Positions 47,382 through 56,228 of a stretch of DNA of 64,000 nucleotides are shown here, in pieces; positions within the stretch are counted from its first letter, which is position 1; each line of letters starts with the position of its first letter. Below the pieces are notes generated by a model, which had not been told where the DNA came from, did no database searches, and saw only the letters and a program-made list of their open reading frames with translations. Both the position numbers and the translations under genes were made by a program. The stretch spans positions 62,001 through 126,000 of the forward strand of contig NZ_BLXY01000002.1 in the NCBI RefSeq assembly GCF_014193585.1. Direction: 5' to 3'. The stretch comes from Geomonas paludis. GTDB taxonomy: Bacteria > Desulfobacterota > Desulfuromonadia > Geobacterales > Geobacteraceae.

Positions 47382-48524
47382 TTATTTTACGATGACCCAG
47401 TCGCCCTTGACGATGCGGACCATCTCGAAGGCGCCCAGGTCGAGGCCGTTGTGGTCGGTGGGCGTCATCTTGAAGATGCCGGACACGCCGACCATGCGGC
47501 CGTTTTTCTCGATGCCGTCGCGGATCTGGGCCGCGGTGGCGGCCCCTTTCCTGATGGCCGCGGCGACCAGCTGGAAGCCGTCATAGGCGTAGCCGCCGAA
47601 GGTGGAAGCCTCGACGCCGTAGCTCTTCTTGTAGTCGGTGTTGTAGTCCTTCAGGAGTTTCGCCTGCGGGTCGCTGGGCTTCAGCAGGTCGAACACGGCC
47701 AGCTTGCCGGCCGGGAGCATGATCCCCTCGGCGGCCTGGGCGGTGGCGAGCTCGATGTACTTCTTGGAGGCGACGCCGTGGCTCTGGTAGACCTGGGTCT
47801 TGATGCCGAGCTGCTGGATGTTGCGGGTGATGATGGCCGGGCCGGGATTGGTGCCCCAGCAGATGATGGCGTCCGGCTTGGCAGCCTTGATCTTGGTGAG
47901 CTGCGGGGTCATGTCGGTGTCTTTGGGCGAGTAGACCTCGTCAGCGACGATCTTGAAGCCGCGCTTGGCCGCCATCTGCTTCAGCTGTTCGCGCCCGGAG
48001 GAGCCGAAAGAGTCGGAAACGGTGATCAGGGCGATGTTCTTCTGCTTCAGTTTCTCGGCCTGAATCAGGATCTTCTCGGCGGCGACGTGATCGTTGGCCG
48101 GGGTCTTGAAGACCCATTTTTTCACCGGGTCGGTGATCTTGATGCCGGCAGCGCAGGAGACCAGCGGGATCTGCTCCTTCTCGGCGACCGGGATCACGGC
48201 CATCGACTCGCCGGTGGTGCTCGGTCCGATGATGGCCACCACCTTGTCGTTCTTGATCAGCTTGTTGGCGAGCTGCACCGCCTTGGTGGCGTCGCCGCCG
48301 GTGTCGTAGATGAAGAGCTCGATCTTGGAGCCGTTGATGCCCCCCTTGGCGTTGGCCTCTTTGACCAGCAGTTCGAGGGTGTTCTTTTCAGGTTCGCCAA
48401 GGAAGGAAGCAGGACCGGTAACGGCGAAGAGTCCCCCGATCTTGATCGGAGCCGCGGCGAAGGCCGCGCTGGCACTGCACAGAAGCAGCATGGTGATACC
48501 GATTACAGCGAACATCTTTCTCAT
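47382..48524 (-). CDS. livK: Liv-type periplasmic binding protein, copy 1
   Basis: 380 residues with GGGGG before the ATG. Signal peptide 1-23 (SASAAFA). The same landmarks as the neighbouring copy are seen (IKIGGLFAVTGPASFLGEPE, AIIGPSTTGESMAVIP, SDSFGSSGREQLKQMAAKRG). Differences are spread through the protein, including the segments lining the cleft, so ligand specificity may differ. The gene is 40 bp upstream of the other copy. A family A repeat block separates it from the ACT gene. Confidence 0.9.
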   Translation of the reverse strand: MRKMFAVIGITMLLLCSASAAFAAAPIKIGGLFAVTGPASFLGEPEKNTLELLVKEANAKGGINGSKIELFIYDTGGDATKAVQLANKLIKNDKVVAIIGPSTTGESMAVIPVAEKEQIPLVSCAAGIKITDPVKKWVFKTPANDHVAAEKILIQAEKLKQKNIALITVSDSFGSSGREQLKQMAAKRGFKIVADEVYSPKDTDMTPQLTKIKAAKPDAIICWGTNPGPAIITRNIQQLGIKTQVYQSHGVASKKYIELATAQAAEGIMLPAGKLAVFDLLKPSDPQAKLLKDYNTDYKKSYGVEASTFGGYAYDGFQLVAAAIRKGAATAAQIRDGIEKNGRMVGVSGIFKMTPTDHNGLDLGAFEMVRIVKGDWVIVK

Positions 48525-48645
48525 CTGTTGCCCCCTCTTTGGTTAAACACATTGAATATGAACAGGTTGTACGACAGCCGTTAAAGAAACGGTTCAGGTG
48601 CGGGCACGGGTGCCGGGCGGATGATTATTTGCGCCTACGACCTTT

Positions 48646-48802
48646 TCCCCCTCTCCCTATGGGAGAGGGCCGGGGTGAGGGATCTTGCCTGCGCCACCGC
48701 CCTTTCTCCCTCTCCCTCTGGGAGAGGGTCGGGGTGAGGGGATCTTGCCTACGCCCCCCCTCACCCGGCCTTCGGCCACCCTCTCCCGGGGGGCGAGGGG
48801 AC
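48646..48802. repeat. Family A repeat cluster between the ACT and livK genes
   Basis: Three or more half-elements: CCCCCTCTCCCTATGGGAGA, CTCCCTCTCCCTCTGGGAGA, and CCCTCACCCGGCCTTCGGCC then CTCTCCCGGGGGGCGAGGGG. The first two are direct repeats, each followed by GGGGTGAGGG and GATCTTGCCT. Confidence 0.9.
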
Positions 48803-48815
48803 CAAGGGCTAAAAC

Positions 48816-49247
48816 CTACATGCTATACAGCCTCTCCCCCGGCAGCACGTTGAAGCTCTTGCCGGTCAGGGTGGCGATGGCCTTGTCGGTCTCGTCGAAG
48901 CGGAAGATCATCACCGCGTTCTCGCCGCAGCGCTCCACGAAGGCGTACATGTACTCGACGTTGATGCCGTCCGCATCCAGGACCTGCAGGATGTCGGCGA
49001 GCCCGCCGGGGCGGTCCGGGATCTCGACCGCGACCACCTCGGTCTTGCTCACGGTGAAGCCGCGCTCCTTGAGCACGGTGCGCGCCTTTTCCGTGTCGTT
49101 CACGATCAGGCGCAGGATGCCGAAGTCGGAGGTGTCCGCCAGGGACAGGGTGCGGATGTTCACTCCGGCGTCGCCCAGGATGCGGGTCACCTCGGCCAGA
49201 CGCCCGAACTTGTTTTCGATGAAAATGGAGATCTGTTCTACGTGCAT
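48816..49247 (-). CDS. Tandem ACT-domain protein
   Basis: 143 residues made of two ACT domains: [20 protein letters not shown] then [20 protein letters not shown] in the first, and [20 protein letters not shown] then [14 protein letters not shown] in the second. ACT domains bind amino acids and regulate enzymes or transport. It starts 12 bp after paaK and shares its operon; proteins of this kind often accompany the IOR-PaaK genes, so aromatic amino acid sensing is a fair inference. No DNA-binding or catalytic part is present. Confidence 0.9.
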   Translation of the reverse strand: MHVEQISIFIENKFGRLAEVTRILGDAGVNIRTLSLADTSDFGILRLIVNDTEKARTVLKERGFTVSKTEVVAVEIPDRPGGLADILQVLDADGINVEYMYAFVERCGENAVMIFRFDETDKAIATLTGKSFNVLPGERLYSM

Positions 49248-49259
49248 GACGTTCCCTCC

Positions 49260-50564
49260 TTAGGCCTTGTTCCTGTTGTCGATGACGCGCTTCGCCTTCC
49301 CTTCGCTGCGGGTGATGCTCTTGGGTTCCACCAGTCTCACGCGGCAGGTGACGCCCAGCATCTCCTTGATCTGCTTCTCGATCTTGGCCGACAGCGCCTG
49401 CAGGTGCTTGATCTCGTCCGAGAAGATGTTCTCGCCCACCTCGACCTGGACCTCGAGCGTGTCGAGGTTGTCCTTTCTTTCCACGATGAGCACGTAGTGC
49501 GGCTCGACCCCCTCGACCCCCATGAGGATCGCCTCGATCTGGGACGGGAAGACGTTGACGCCGCGGATGATGAGCATGTCGTCGCTTCTGCCGCTCATGC
49601 GGGCGATGCGGGCGTGGGTCCTGCCGCAGGCGCACGGCTCGTAGGTGATGGAGGTGATGTCGCGGGTCCGGTAGCGGATGAGCGGGATCCCTTCCTTGGT
49701 GATGGTGGTGATGACCAGCTCTCCCATCTGCCCTTCGGGAAGCACCTCGCAGGTCTCCGGGTTGATGATCTCCGGGATGAAGTGGTCCTCCCAGACGTGG
49801 AGCCCCTTCTTCGCCTCGCAGCACTCGATGGCGACGCCCGGTCCCATGATTTCGGAGAGGCCGTAGATGTCGACGGCGGAGAGGTTCAGCTTGGTCTCGA
49901 TGTCGCGGCGCATCTCCTCGGACCAGGGCTCGGCGCCGAAGATGCCGACGCGCAGCTTGAGGTCGCGGAAGTCGATCCCCTCTTCCTTGGCTGCCTCGGC
50001 CATGAACAGCGAGTAGGACGGGGTGCAGGTGAGCACGGTGGAGCCGAAGTCCTGCATGATCATGATCTGCTTCTTGGTGTTGCCGCCGGACATCGGGATC
50101 ACCGAGGCCCCCAGCCGCTCGGCGCCGTAATGCGCGCCCAGGCCGCCGGTGAAGAGGCCGTAGCCGTAGGAGTTGTGGATGATGTCGCCCTTGTGTACCC
50201 CGGCCGCCACGAAGGAGCGCGCCATCAGCTCGCTCCAGGTGTCGATGTCCTTCCTGGTGTAGCCGACCACGGTCGGCTTGCCGGTGGTGCCGGAGGAAGC
50301 GTGGATGCGGACGATGTCCTCCATGGGCACCGCGAACAGGTTGTACGGGTAGGAGTCCCGCATGTCCTGCTTGTAGGTGAAGGGGAGTCGCTGCAGGTCG
50401 GCGAGCGTTTTGATGGAATCGGAAGTGACACCGGCCTTGGCGAGCGCCTCCTTGTAGAAGGGAACGCTCTTCTCGACCCGGGCCACCATCGCCTTCAGTC
50501 TCTTGAGCTGCAGCGCCTGGAGCGCCTCCCTCGGCAGTGTCTCGAATTCCTCGTTGAAAAACAT
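49260..50564 (-). CDS. paaK: Phenylacetate-CoA ligase (first copy, after iorB)
   Basis: 434 residues with AAGGAG before the [23 protein letters not shown] (AMP/ATP binding), [40 protein letters not shown] and [20 protein letters not shown] identify the PaaK family. Being next to the iorAB genes, it either activates free arylacetate or, in some archaea-like schemes, works in reverse to make ATP from the aryl-CoA that IOR produces. It differs in many positions from the copy at 41156-42457. Confidence 0.92.
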   Translation of the reverse strand: MFFNEEFETLPREALQALQLKRLKAMVARVEKSVPFYKEALAKAGVTSDSIKTLADLQRLPFTYKQDMRDSYPYNLFAVPMEDIVRIHASSGTTGKPTVVGYTRKDIDTWSELMARSFVAAGVHKGDIIHNSYGYGLFTGGLGAHYGAERLGASVIPMSGGNTKKQIMIMQDFGSTVLTCTPSYSLFMAEAAKEEGIDFRDLKLRVGIFGAEPWSEEMRRDIETKLNLSAVDIYGLSEIMGPGVAIECCEAKKGLHVWEDHFIPEIINPETCEVLPEGQMGELVITTITKEGIPLIRYRTRDITSITYEPCACGRTHARIARMSGRSDDMLIIRGVNVFPSQIEAILMGVEGVEPHYVLIVERKDNLDTLEVQVEVGENIFSDEIKHLQALSAKIEKQIKEMLGVTCRVRLVEPKSITRSEGKAKRVIDNRNKA

Positions 50565-50611
50565 GACTGACTCCTTAACTCAAATGCGACAGCAGAGGCC
50601 TAAAGGCGTAT

Positions 50612-50700
50612 TTAACGCAAAGCCGCAAAGGCGCAAAGAAACCCGGGAAAACTGGTTTAAACCCAAGATCTTTTGCCTTTGTTTTGCGTCTTTGCGTTAC
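50612..50700. repeat. Family C imperfect palindrome (CGCAAAG repeat)
   Basis: TAACGCAAAGCCGCAAAGGC at the left and TTTGCGTCTTTGCGTTA at the right form a long imperfect hairpin built of CGCAAAG units. It occupies most of the gap between iorB and paaK in the middle of the operon. Similar elements are widespread in bacteria and are usually non-coding. Confidence 0.7.
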
Positions 50701-50726
50701 AAATGTGCTTTTGACTTTAGGTTTGT

Positions 50727-51308
50727 TTACTTAAGCCCGCGCCCCATCTGGAAGGCCTTGAGGTTAACCTCGAGCGCCTTCTTGGGCACCATCTTTTCGA
50801 TGGCCTCGATCCAGTACTTCTCCTCGATGTCCAGACGTTTGGAAACCGCACCCAAGAGCACCGTATTGGCGGCGCGGGCGTTGCCGGCCTGGATGGCGAG
50901 GTTCTGGCCGTCCACCAGCAGGCAGTCCGGGCAGAGCTCCTGGATCTTGAGCGCCATGTCCGCCGGGTACGTCTCCTGCCCGACCAGCACGGACGGGGGA
51001 GCGATGCAGAGGTCGTTGACAACCACGGTCCCCCCCGGTTTCAGCAGGGACAGGTAGCGATAGCTCTCCATCAGCTCGAAGCCGAACAGGATGTCCCCCT
51101 CCCCTTCCGGGACCATCGGGGAAAAGACTTCCTTGCCGTAACGGACGTGGGACACGACGGAGCCGCCGCGCTGGGACATGCCGTGGATCTCGCTCTTCTT
51201 GACGTCGAAGCCCGCCAGCATGAAGGTCTCGGAAAGGATCTCGGCGGCGAGCAGAATGCCCTGGCCACCCACGCCTACCAGGACGATGTTGGTTACCTTG
51301 TCGCTCAT
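50727..51308 (-). CDS. iorB: Indolepyruvate:ferredoxin oxidoreductase beta subunit
   Basis: 193 residues from ATG 51308 (GGAGGCAAA upstream). The pyruvate-ferredoxin-oxidoreductase gamma-type fold is shown by VTNIVLVGVGGQGILLAAEI and MSQRGGSVVSHVRYGKEVFS, followed by PEGEGDILFGFELMESYRYL. The start overlaps the end of iorA by 4 bp. With IorA it oxidatively decarboxylates aryl pyruvates to aryl-acetyl-CoA and reduces ferredoxin, in the cytoplasm. Longer open frames upstream are shadows of iorA. Confidence 0.93.
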   Translation of the reverse strand: MSDKVTNIVLVGVGGQGILLAAEILSETFMLAGFDVKKSEIHGMSQRGGSVVSHVRYGKEVFSPMVPEGEGDILFGFELMESYRYLSLLKPGGTVVVNDLCIAPPSVLVGQETYPADMALKIQELCPDCLLVDGQNLAIQAGNARAANTVLLGAVSKRLDIEEKYWIEAIEKMVPKKALEVNLKAFQMGRGLK

Positions 51309-53059
51309 TTTGCCTCCTGGATCGCAGAGAACTTGCACAGCTGGCTGCAGACGTCGCAACCGTTGCATAACAACGGATCTATGTGTGCCTTGCCCTTCTT
51401 GCCGCTGGACGGCACCCACTCGATGGCGGGGCAGCCGATCTTCAAGCAGGCGCGGCAGCCGGTGCAGGAGTCCTCGACCACCTGCAGCGGGGCACCCGCC
51501 TTGAAGATCCCCTCCCTCTTGATAAGGACGCAGGGCTTGTCGGTGATGATGACCGACGTCTCGGGGCGCTCCATCTCCTCGGAGATCACCGTGCGGCACT
51601 CGTCCAGGTCGAGCGGGTTGATGGTGCGCACATTCTTGACGCCGATCGCCTTGCACAGAAGCTCGAAGTCGACGGCATTGGTGGGATCGTCCATCAGGGT
51701 GTGCCCCGAGCCGGGGTTTTCCTGGCGGCCGGTCATGGCGGTGATCCTGTTGTCCAGGATGATGACGGTCGCCGCACCCTTGTTGTAGACCATGTCCATC
51801 AGGCCGTTGATGCCGGTGTGCAGGAAGGTGGAGTCGCCGATAACCGCGACCACTTTCTTCCTCTCCTCCGGGGAGAGCACCTTGACCGCGCCGGTGGCCA
51901 TGCCGATGGAGGCGCCCATGCAGACGCAGGTGTCCATGGCGGACAGCGGCGGCATGAATCCAAGCGTATAGCAGCCGATATCGCCGGAAACGTAGGCCTT
52001 CAGTTGGTTCAGGGTGTAGAAGACGCCGCGGTGCGGGCAACCCGGGCACATGTTGGGGGGACGCGCCGGGAGTTTCTCGACGGTAGCCTGGGCGTTCTCG
52101 GGAAGCCCGAACGCCTTCCTGACCCGGCCCGGAGTGAGCTCACCGCAAATCGAGATGATCTCCTTGCCGATGACGGGAATGCCGATCGCTTTCACCTGCT
52201 CCTCGATGAACGGGTCCAGTTCCTCGACCACGTAAAGCTTTTCCACCTTGGCCGCGAACTCGCGGATCAGGTCGAAGGGAAGCGGGTGCACCATGCCGAG
52301 TTTGAGCACCGAAGCCTCCGGCAGTGCCTCGCGCACGTGCTGGTAAGCGATACCGGCAGTGATGACGCCGACCTTCGCGTCACGCATCTCGACACGGTTG
52401 ATGGGCATGCTGCAGCCGTCTTTGGAGAGTTGCACGGTGCGGTCCTCGACCACAACGTGGCGCACGCGTGCGTTGCCCGGCAGCATGACGAACTTCGCGG
52501 CGTTCTTCTCGATCTTCGCCTCGCGGACCAGGTCGGTGCGCTCGCCCAGGTTTACCACCGACTTGCTGTGCGAGATGCGGGTCGTCGTGCGCAGCAGGAC
52601 CGGGGTGTCGTACTTCTCGGAAATCTCGTAGGCCAGCTTGGTGAACTCCAGGCACTCCTGCGAATCGCCGGGCTCAAGCATCGGCACCTTGGCGAACTTG
52701 GCATAGTTGCGGCTGTCCTGCTCGTTCTGGGAAGAGTGCAGTTCGGGGTCGTCGGCGCAGACCAGCACCAGGCCGCCGTTCACGCCGGTGTAGGAGAGTG
52801 TGAACAGGGGATCGGCGGCCACGTTGACGCCGACATGCTTCATGGTGACCAGGGCCCTGGCGCCGACGAAGGAGGCGCCGATGCCGACTTCGAGGGCCAC
52901 CTTCTCGTTGGTGGCCCAGGAGGAGTCGATCTCCCTGTAGCGGACGGTGTTTTCCAGGATCTCCGTGGAAGGGGTGCCGGGATAGGCACAGGCAACTTTC
53001 ACCCCTGCCTCGTATGCGCCTCTGGCAATGGCTTCGTTGCCGGAAAGAATTTCCTTCAT
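51305..53059 (-). CDS. iorA: Indolepyruvate:ferredoxin oxidoreductase alpha subunit
   Basis: 584 residues. N-terminal domain: GNEAIARGAYEAGVKVACAY then PGTPSTEI. TPP-binding region: CVCMGASIGMATGAVKVL, GDSTFLHTGINGLMDMVYNK and ILDNRITAMTGRQENPGSG. The C-terminus carries two [4Fe-4S] clusters, CTGCRACLKIGCPAIEW and CNGCDVCSQLCKFSAI. The enzyme turns indolepyruvate, phenylpyruvate and related 2-oxo acids into the CoA thioester. It is the first gene of the long operon, with a good promoter upstream. Confidence 0.95.
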   Translation of the reverse strand: MKEILSGNEAIARGAYEAGVKVACAYPGTPSTEILENTVRYREIDSSWATNEKVALEVGIGASFVGARALVTMKHVGVNVAADPLFTLSYTGVNGGLVLVCADDPELHSSQNEQDSRNYAKFAKVPMLEPGDSQECLEFTKLAYEISEKYDTPVLLRTTTRISHSKSVVNLGERTDLVREAKIEKNAAKFVMLPGNARVRHVVVEDRTVQLSKDGCSMPINRVEMRDAKVGVITAGIAYQHVREALPEASVLKLGMVHPLPFDLIREFAAKVEKLYVVEELDPFIEEQVKAIGIPVIGKEIISICGELTPGRVRKAFGLPENAQATVEKLPARPPNMCPGCPHRGVFYTLNQLKAYVSGDIGCYTLGFMPPLSAMDTCVCMGASIGMATGAVKVLSPEERKKVVAVIGDSTFLHTGINGLMDMVYNKGAATVIILDNRITAMTGRQENPGSGHTLMDDPTNAVDFELLCKAIGVKNVRTINPLDLDECRTVISEEMERPETSVIITDKPCVLIKREGIFKAGAPLQVVEDSCTGCRACLKIGCPAIEWVPSSGKKGKAHIDPLLCNGCDVCSQLCKFSAIQEAK

Positions 53060-53083
53060 GGGTTACGTATCCTCTTTTGTTCA

Positions 53084-53115
53084 GGGGACTGGCTCCGCCA
53101 GGTGCCTGTCCCCCT
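53084..53115. repeat. Family B repeat, single unit
   Basis: GGGGACTGGCTCCGCCAGGT followed by GCCTGTCCCCC. It lies in the iorA leader between the promoter and the start codon, so it would be transcribed as a hairpin. The remaining gap to 53446 holds two candidate promoters and nothing else. Confidence 0.85.
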
Positions 53116-53140
53116 TGTTGTTTAATGTGAGAGTCGGCGA

Positions 53141-53170
53141 AATATACCCGAGTATTGGCAGCGCTGTCAA
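53141..53170 (-). promoter_or_regulatory. Promoter of the ior-paaK-liv operon
   Basis: Minus-strand TTGACA (53170-53165) and TATATT (53146-53141) are 18 bp apart, a good sigma-70 match. It is 82 bp upstream of the iorA start, and the family B repeat lies between. Confidence 0.6.
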
Positions 53171-53378
53171 CTGCTTTATAGGAGCAAGTTAATCGCTATA
53201 ATCAATATTTATGCGGAGTTACAATACTGCCACCACCAACCATAAACCACCTTTAATGCTTTTGAGAGGGGGTGTCGAGCAGGCGTTTACTGTCTGATTG
53301 AACATCGTTTTGAGGAGCCGAAACAACCGCTCAAAACGAAGCCCTGCCCCCCCGCTGCCGGAGGCATTTAACAGAGCT

Positions 53379-53405
53379 TTGTCACGGAAGAGAATCAGGT
53401 ATAAT
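53379..53405 (+). promoter_or_regulatory. Possible promoter of the holin-like membrane protein gene
   Basis: TTGTCA (53379-53384) and a perfect TATAAT (53400-53405) are 15 bp apart, shorter than optimal. It is 40 bp before the GTG start at 53446. Confidence 0.4.
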
Positions 53406-53445
53406 GGGCGGGTTGTTTTTTTGCTGGAAACCAAGGAGGTTAAAC

Positions 53446-53778
53446 GTGGGATTTATTGTGAAGTGGTTGATTCACGCCGTGGCGATCGTCATCACCGCGT
53501 ATCTCTTGCCGGGGGTGCGCCTGTCGGGTTTCGGTGCGGCGCTGATCGCGGCACTGGTGCTCGGCCTCATCAACACCTTTATCCGGCCGGTGCTGATGCT
53601 GCTTACCCTGCCGCTCAACATCCTGACCCTGGGGCTGCTCACCTTCGTGATCAACGCCCTACTCATCATGCTGACCAGCGCCCTGGTGAGCGGCTTCTCC
53701 GTGGGCGGGTTCCTTTGGGCGCTCTTGTTCAGCCTGGTGCTCTCGGTGGTCAACTTAATTCTGAACGCGATTTTCTAG
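53446..53778 (+). CDS. Four-helix membrane protein of the phage-holin-like family
   Basis: 110 residues from GTG 53446, which follows a perfect AAGGAGG; the ATG at 53404 has none and overlaps a promoter. Four hydrophobic segments are seen: WLIHAVAIVITAYLLPGV, FGAALIAALVLGLINTFI, LPLNILTLGLLTFVINALLI and FLWALLFSLVLSVVNLIL. The pattern RPVLMLLTLPLNILTLGLLT is typical of the 'phage holin family / DUF360' proteins widespread in bacteria. No phage genes are nearby and a lytic role is not implied. The stop overlaps the convergent methyltransferase gene by 4 bp. Confidence 0.85.
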   Translation: MGFIVKWLIHAVAIVITAYLLPGVRLSGFGAALIAALVLGLINTFIRPVLMLLTLPLNILTLGLLTFVINALLIMLTSALVSGFSVGGFLWALLFSLVLSVVNLILNAIF

Positions 53779-54431
53779 AGCGGCTCGCCCATCAAAAGGC
53801 GGTTCTTCGGCGTGATGTCGGACGGGATGGTCTGGGTGTAGACCCGGTACCCCTGGCAGCGCAGCCAGGCGGCCCGGGTGGCGTCGACGGCGAGGGGGCC
53901 GTCCAGCCAGCCGGAAAGACCACCATCGTCGCAACTGCGCAGGTCGTGGCAGCAGGGAAGCACCGCCACCCGGCACCGGGCTGCAGCGGCCTTTGCCAGG
54001 ACAAGATCGGTAAGCGAGCCGCAGGCATGGGCGGAAACGACGATGTCGTCCCGGTGCAGTTGGACCAGGTTCAGGTCCTGTTCCAGGAGGGTGAAGCGGT
54101 CCGAGGCAGCGGGCCAGTCGGCGCGGATCTCGGAGGCCAGGAGGGCCGCACTGGGCGGAACACGCAGGTCGACGCCGATCCCCTCGCGCAAATCGCGATC
54201 CAGGACGAGCAGCACCTGGGCCAGCAAGCCATGACCGGCGGCGAGGTCGATCACCCGCCCACCGCGAAACCGGCGGTGCACCCGCCGCGCCACCTCCCAC
54301 GCCTCGTACAGTTCCTTGCGCGGCAGGCAGCCGGCCCGGCACACGGCGCGGGCGATCCGGTCAAAGAGGGTGTCACTGGCAAAGTGCGGCAGCATGTGCT
54401 CGGTCAGTCGGTTCTTGGAAGATCGGTCCAT
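53775..54431 (-). CDS. SAM-dependent methyltransferase (Methyltransf_32 type)
   Basis: 218 residues. The SAM-binding loop is VIDLAAGHGLLAQVLLVL (motif I), with IGVDLRVPPSAALL after it. VVSAHACGSLTDLVLAKAAA and VAVLPCCHDL give the H-x-C-G ... P-C-C-H pattern seen in the Methyltransf_32 group, which has RNA and protein methylating members. The substrate here is unknown. It stands alone, converging on the holin-like gene, with a family A repeat block at its 5' side and no clear promoter in that block. Confidence 0.75.
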   Translation of the reverse strand: MDRSSKNRLTEHMLPHFASDTLFDRIARAVCRAGCLPRKELYEAWEVARRVHRRFRGGRVIDLAAGHGLLAQVLLVLDRDLREGIGVDLRVPPSAALLASEIRADWPAASDRFTLLEQDLNLVQLHRDDIVVSAHACGSLTDLVLAKAAAARCRVAVLPCCHDLRSCDDGGLSGWLDGPLAVDATRAAWLRCQGYRVYTQTIPSDITPKNRLLMGEPL

Positions 54432-54449
54432 ATGACTTGAATCCTTTGT

Positions 54450-54657
54450 CCCCCCTCGCCCGCCGGGAGAGGGGTTGGGGGTGAGGGCGCTGCAACCATT
54501 TCACGCAACAGGCATCTCCCTCACCTGCCCTTCGGGCACCCTCTCCCGAGGGAGAGGGAATGTGAAGGGGCTGGGGGTGAGGGCGCTGCAACCATTTGGC
54601 GCAACAGGCATCTCCCTCACCCGCCCTTCGGGCACCCTCTCCCGAGGGAGAGGGGAT
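54450..54657. repeat. Family A repeat cluster, duplicated unit
   Basis: A unit of about 100 bp (GGGTGAGGGCGCTGCAACCA ... CCCTCTCCCGAGGGAGAGGG) occurs twice in tandem at 54478-54558 and 54573-54653. The core GGGCGCTGCAAC...AACAGGC is shared with the clusters at 43 and 45 kb. Confidence 0.9.
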
Positions 54658-54675
54658 GTGGAGCAGGGAGGTCTC

Positions 54676-55578
54676 ATGGCACCGGGCAAGATCCGCATCG
54701 GCACCTGCTCCTGGACCGAAAGCAGCCTCATCGAAAGCGGCGCCTTTTATCCGCACGGTGCTTCAACCCCAAAAGCCCGCCTGAAGTTCTATGCCCGGCA
54801 GTTCGACACCGTGGAAATAGAAAGTTCCTACTACCAGATTCCTTCTGTCGAAATGGCGCAGGCCTGGGCCGAGCGCACGCCGCCGGGATTTCTTTTCCAC
54901 GTAAAGGCCTTCGGCGCCCTTACCGGCCATAACATCGACCCGCGCCGACTGCCGGAAGAGCTGCGCGTCATGCTGGCGCCGGGGGACCTGGAACGGGAGG
55001 AACTGCACGTGGCCGAGCCCGAGTTGCTCAAGGCCATGGCCCGGACGCTGGTGGCAGCCTTAGAGCCTCTAAGACAGGCGCACAAGATGGGCTTCGTCAT
55101 CTTCCAGTTCCCGCCCTGGTTCGGCTACAAGAAGGCCAACCTGGACTATCTTCACTACTGCAGGGAACTGATGGCAGGAATCCCCATCGCCGCAGAGTTC
55201 CGTCACGGCAGCTGGTTCACGTCACAGCACCGGGACGACATGCTGGCCTTTCTCAAGGAGCACAAAATCACCTATGTTACCTGCGACGAGCCCCAGTTCG
55301 GCAACCTCTCCACAGCCCCCTTCCATCCCGCCGCCACCACCGGCATCGCCTACTTCAGGTTGCACGGCAGAAACGGCGACAGCTGGCACAGCGAAGCCCC
55401 CACCGACGAGTACCTCTACCCGCACCACGAGTTGCAGGAGATCGCACGGCATGCCGAACGCCTGAGCCAGTCAGCACGAACGACCTTCGTCATGTTCAAT
55501 AACAGCCGGTACGGCTATTCGATGCGCAACGCCCTCGAATTGTGCACCGCCATCAGAAAAAGAGAAGAATTCCAGTAA
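54676..55578 (+). CDS. DUF72-family protein
   Basis: 300 residues from ATG 54676 after GGGAGGT; an open frame back to 54475 is translated repeat and was excluded. The family start IRIGTCSWTESSLIESGAFY and the following FYARQFDTVEIESSYYQIPS are characteristic, as is IAAEFRHGSWF and GIAYFRLHGRN. DUF72 proteins have a TIM-barrel-like fold and are found in nearly all bacteria; the reaction is not established. No operon partner is evident. Confidence 0.88.
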   Translation: MAPGKIRIGTCSWTESSLIESGAFYPHGASTPKARLKFYARQFDTVEIESSYYQIPSVEMAQAWAERTPPGFLFHVKAFGALTGHNIDPRRLPEELRVMLAPGDLEREELHVAEPELLKAMARTLVAALEPLRQAHKMGFVIFQFPPWFGYKKANLDYLHYCRELMAGIPIAAEFRHGSWFTSQHRDDMLAFLKEHKITYVTCDEPQFGNLSTAPFHPAATTGIAYFRLHGRNGDSWHSEAPTDEYLYPHHELQEIARHAERLSQSARTTFVMFNNSRYGYSMRNALELCTAIRKREEFQ

Positions 55579-55687
55579 TGATTGCGCGAAAAGCCTTAAT
55601 AGTATAGGATGGCGGCTCCCGCGGCTTTTATCGTAAAAGTAGTCCCCACCCGCTCGCCACGTGCGCGCAAAGCGAAGGAATAACTCA

Positions 55688-56182
55688 GTGACCGTTTTCA
55701 GACAGCATCATTGCCCGAACCGGCCCTCTCAAGAGCACAACCTGCAGCGCCAGCGCGGCTTCACCCTGGTGGAGTTGTTGGTGGTAGTGGCTATCCTTTC
55801 CGCGTTGACCCTCATGGCGCTGGCAGCCTTTGGCGACGTCAAGCGCAAGGTTTACAGCGCCCGTGCCATGGAAGAGTTGCGGGGTATCGAAAAGGCGATC
55901 GCCGCATACAGCCTGGAAACGGGGGCACTGCCGGCCAACCTGGCCCAGCTGAACCAGGGCCAGTTCCTCGATCCCTGGAAAAACCCCTACGTCTACGTGA
56001 GGCTCTCCGACGGCGGCCCTCCCCGCAAGGACACGGCGGTGGTCAGCATCAACACGGACTACGACCTGTACAGCATCGGGAATGACGGGCTCACGGACCA
56101 GCTCCTCTCCGACCCCAAGAGTTTCGACGACATCCTCCGCGGCGCCGACGGCGCCTTCGTGGGAGTGGGAGAGGCCTACTAA
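55688..56182 (+). CDS. Type II secretion-type pseudopilin (GspG-like)
   Basis: 164 residues from GTG 55688, chosen because AAGGA lies 9 bp upstream; an in-frame ATG at 55661 has no site. The prepilin peptidase motif is RQRGFTLVELLVVVAILSAL, so cleavage after Gly and N-methylation of Phe are expected. The C-terminal part (DPWKNPYVYVRLSDG; NTDYDLYSIGNDGLTD) matches the calcium-binding region of GspG major pseudopilins. No other secretion or pilus genes are nearby. The leader is unusually long (about 30 residues before the Gly). Confidence 0.85.
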   Translation: MTVFRQHHCPNRPSQEHNLQRQRGFTLVELLVVVAILSALTLMALAAFGDVKRKVYSARAMEELRGIEKAIAAYSLETGALPANLAQLNQGQFLDPWKNPYVYVRLSDGGPPRKDTAVVSINTDYDLYSIGNDGLTDQLLSDPKSFDDILRGADGAFVGVGEAY

Positions 56183-56228
56183 CACATACGGTCGGTGCAC
56201 CGGCACCGTTTCAAAGAGGATCACCTAC

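Noticed and set aside
49260-50564. Recent duplication of paaK
   Set aside because: The two PaaK proteins share motifs but differ widely between them, so they are old paralogues, unlike the closer LivK pair.
53446-53778. Prophage remnant because of a holin-like protein
   Set aside because: The family is common in bacterial chromosomes and no phage gene is near.
53298-54440. 380-codon plus-strand frame spanning the holin-like gene and the methyltransferase gene
   Set aside because: It is out of frame with the holin-like gene and antisense to the methyltransferase; the product is low-complexity.
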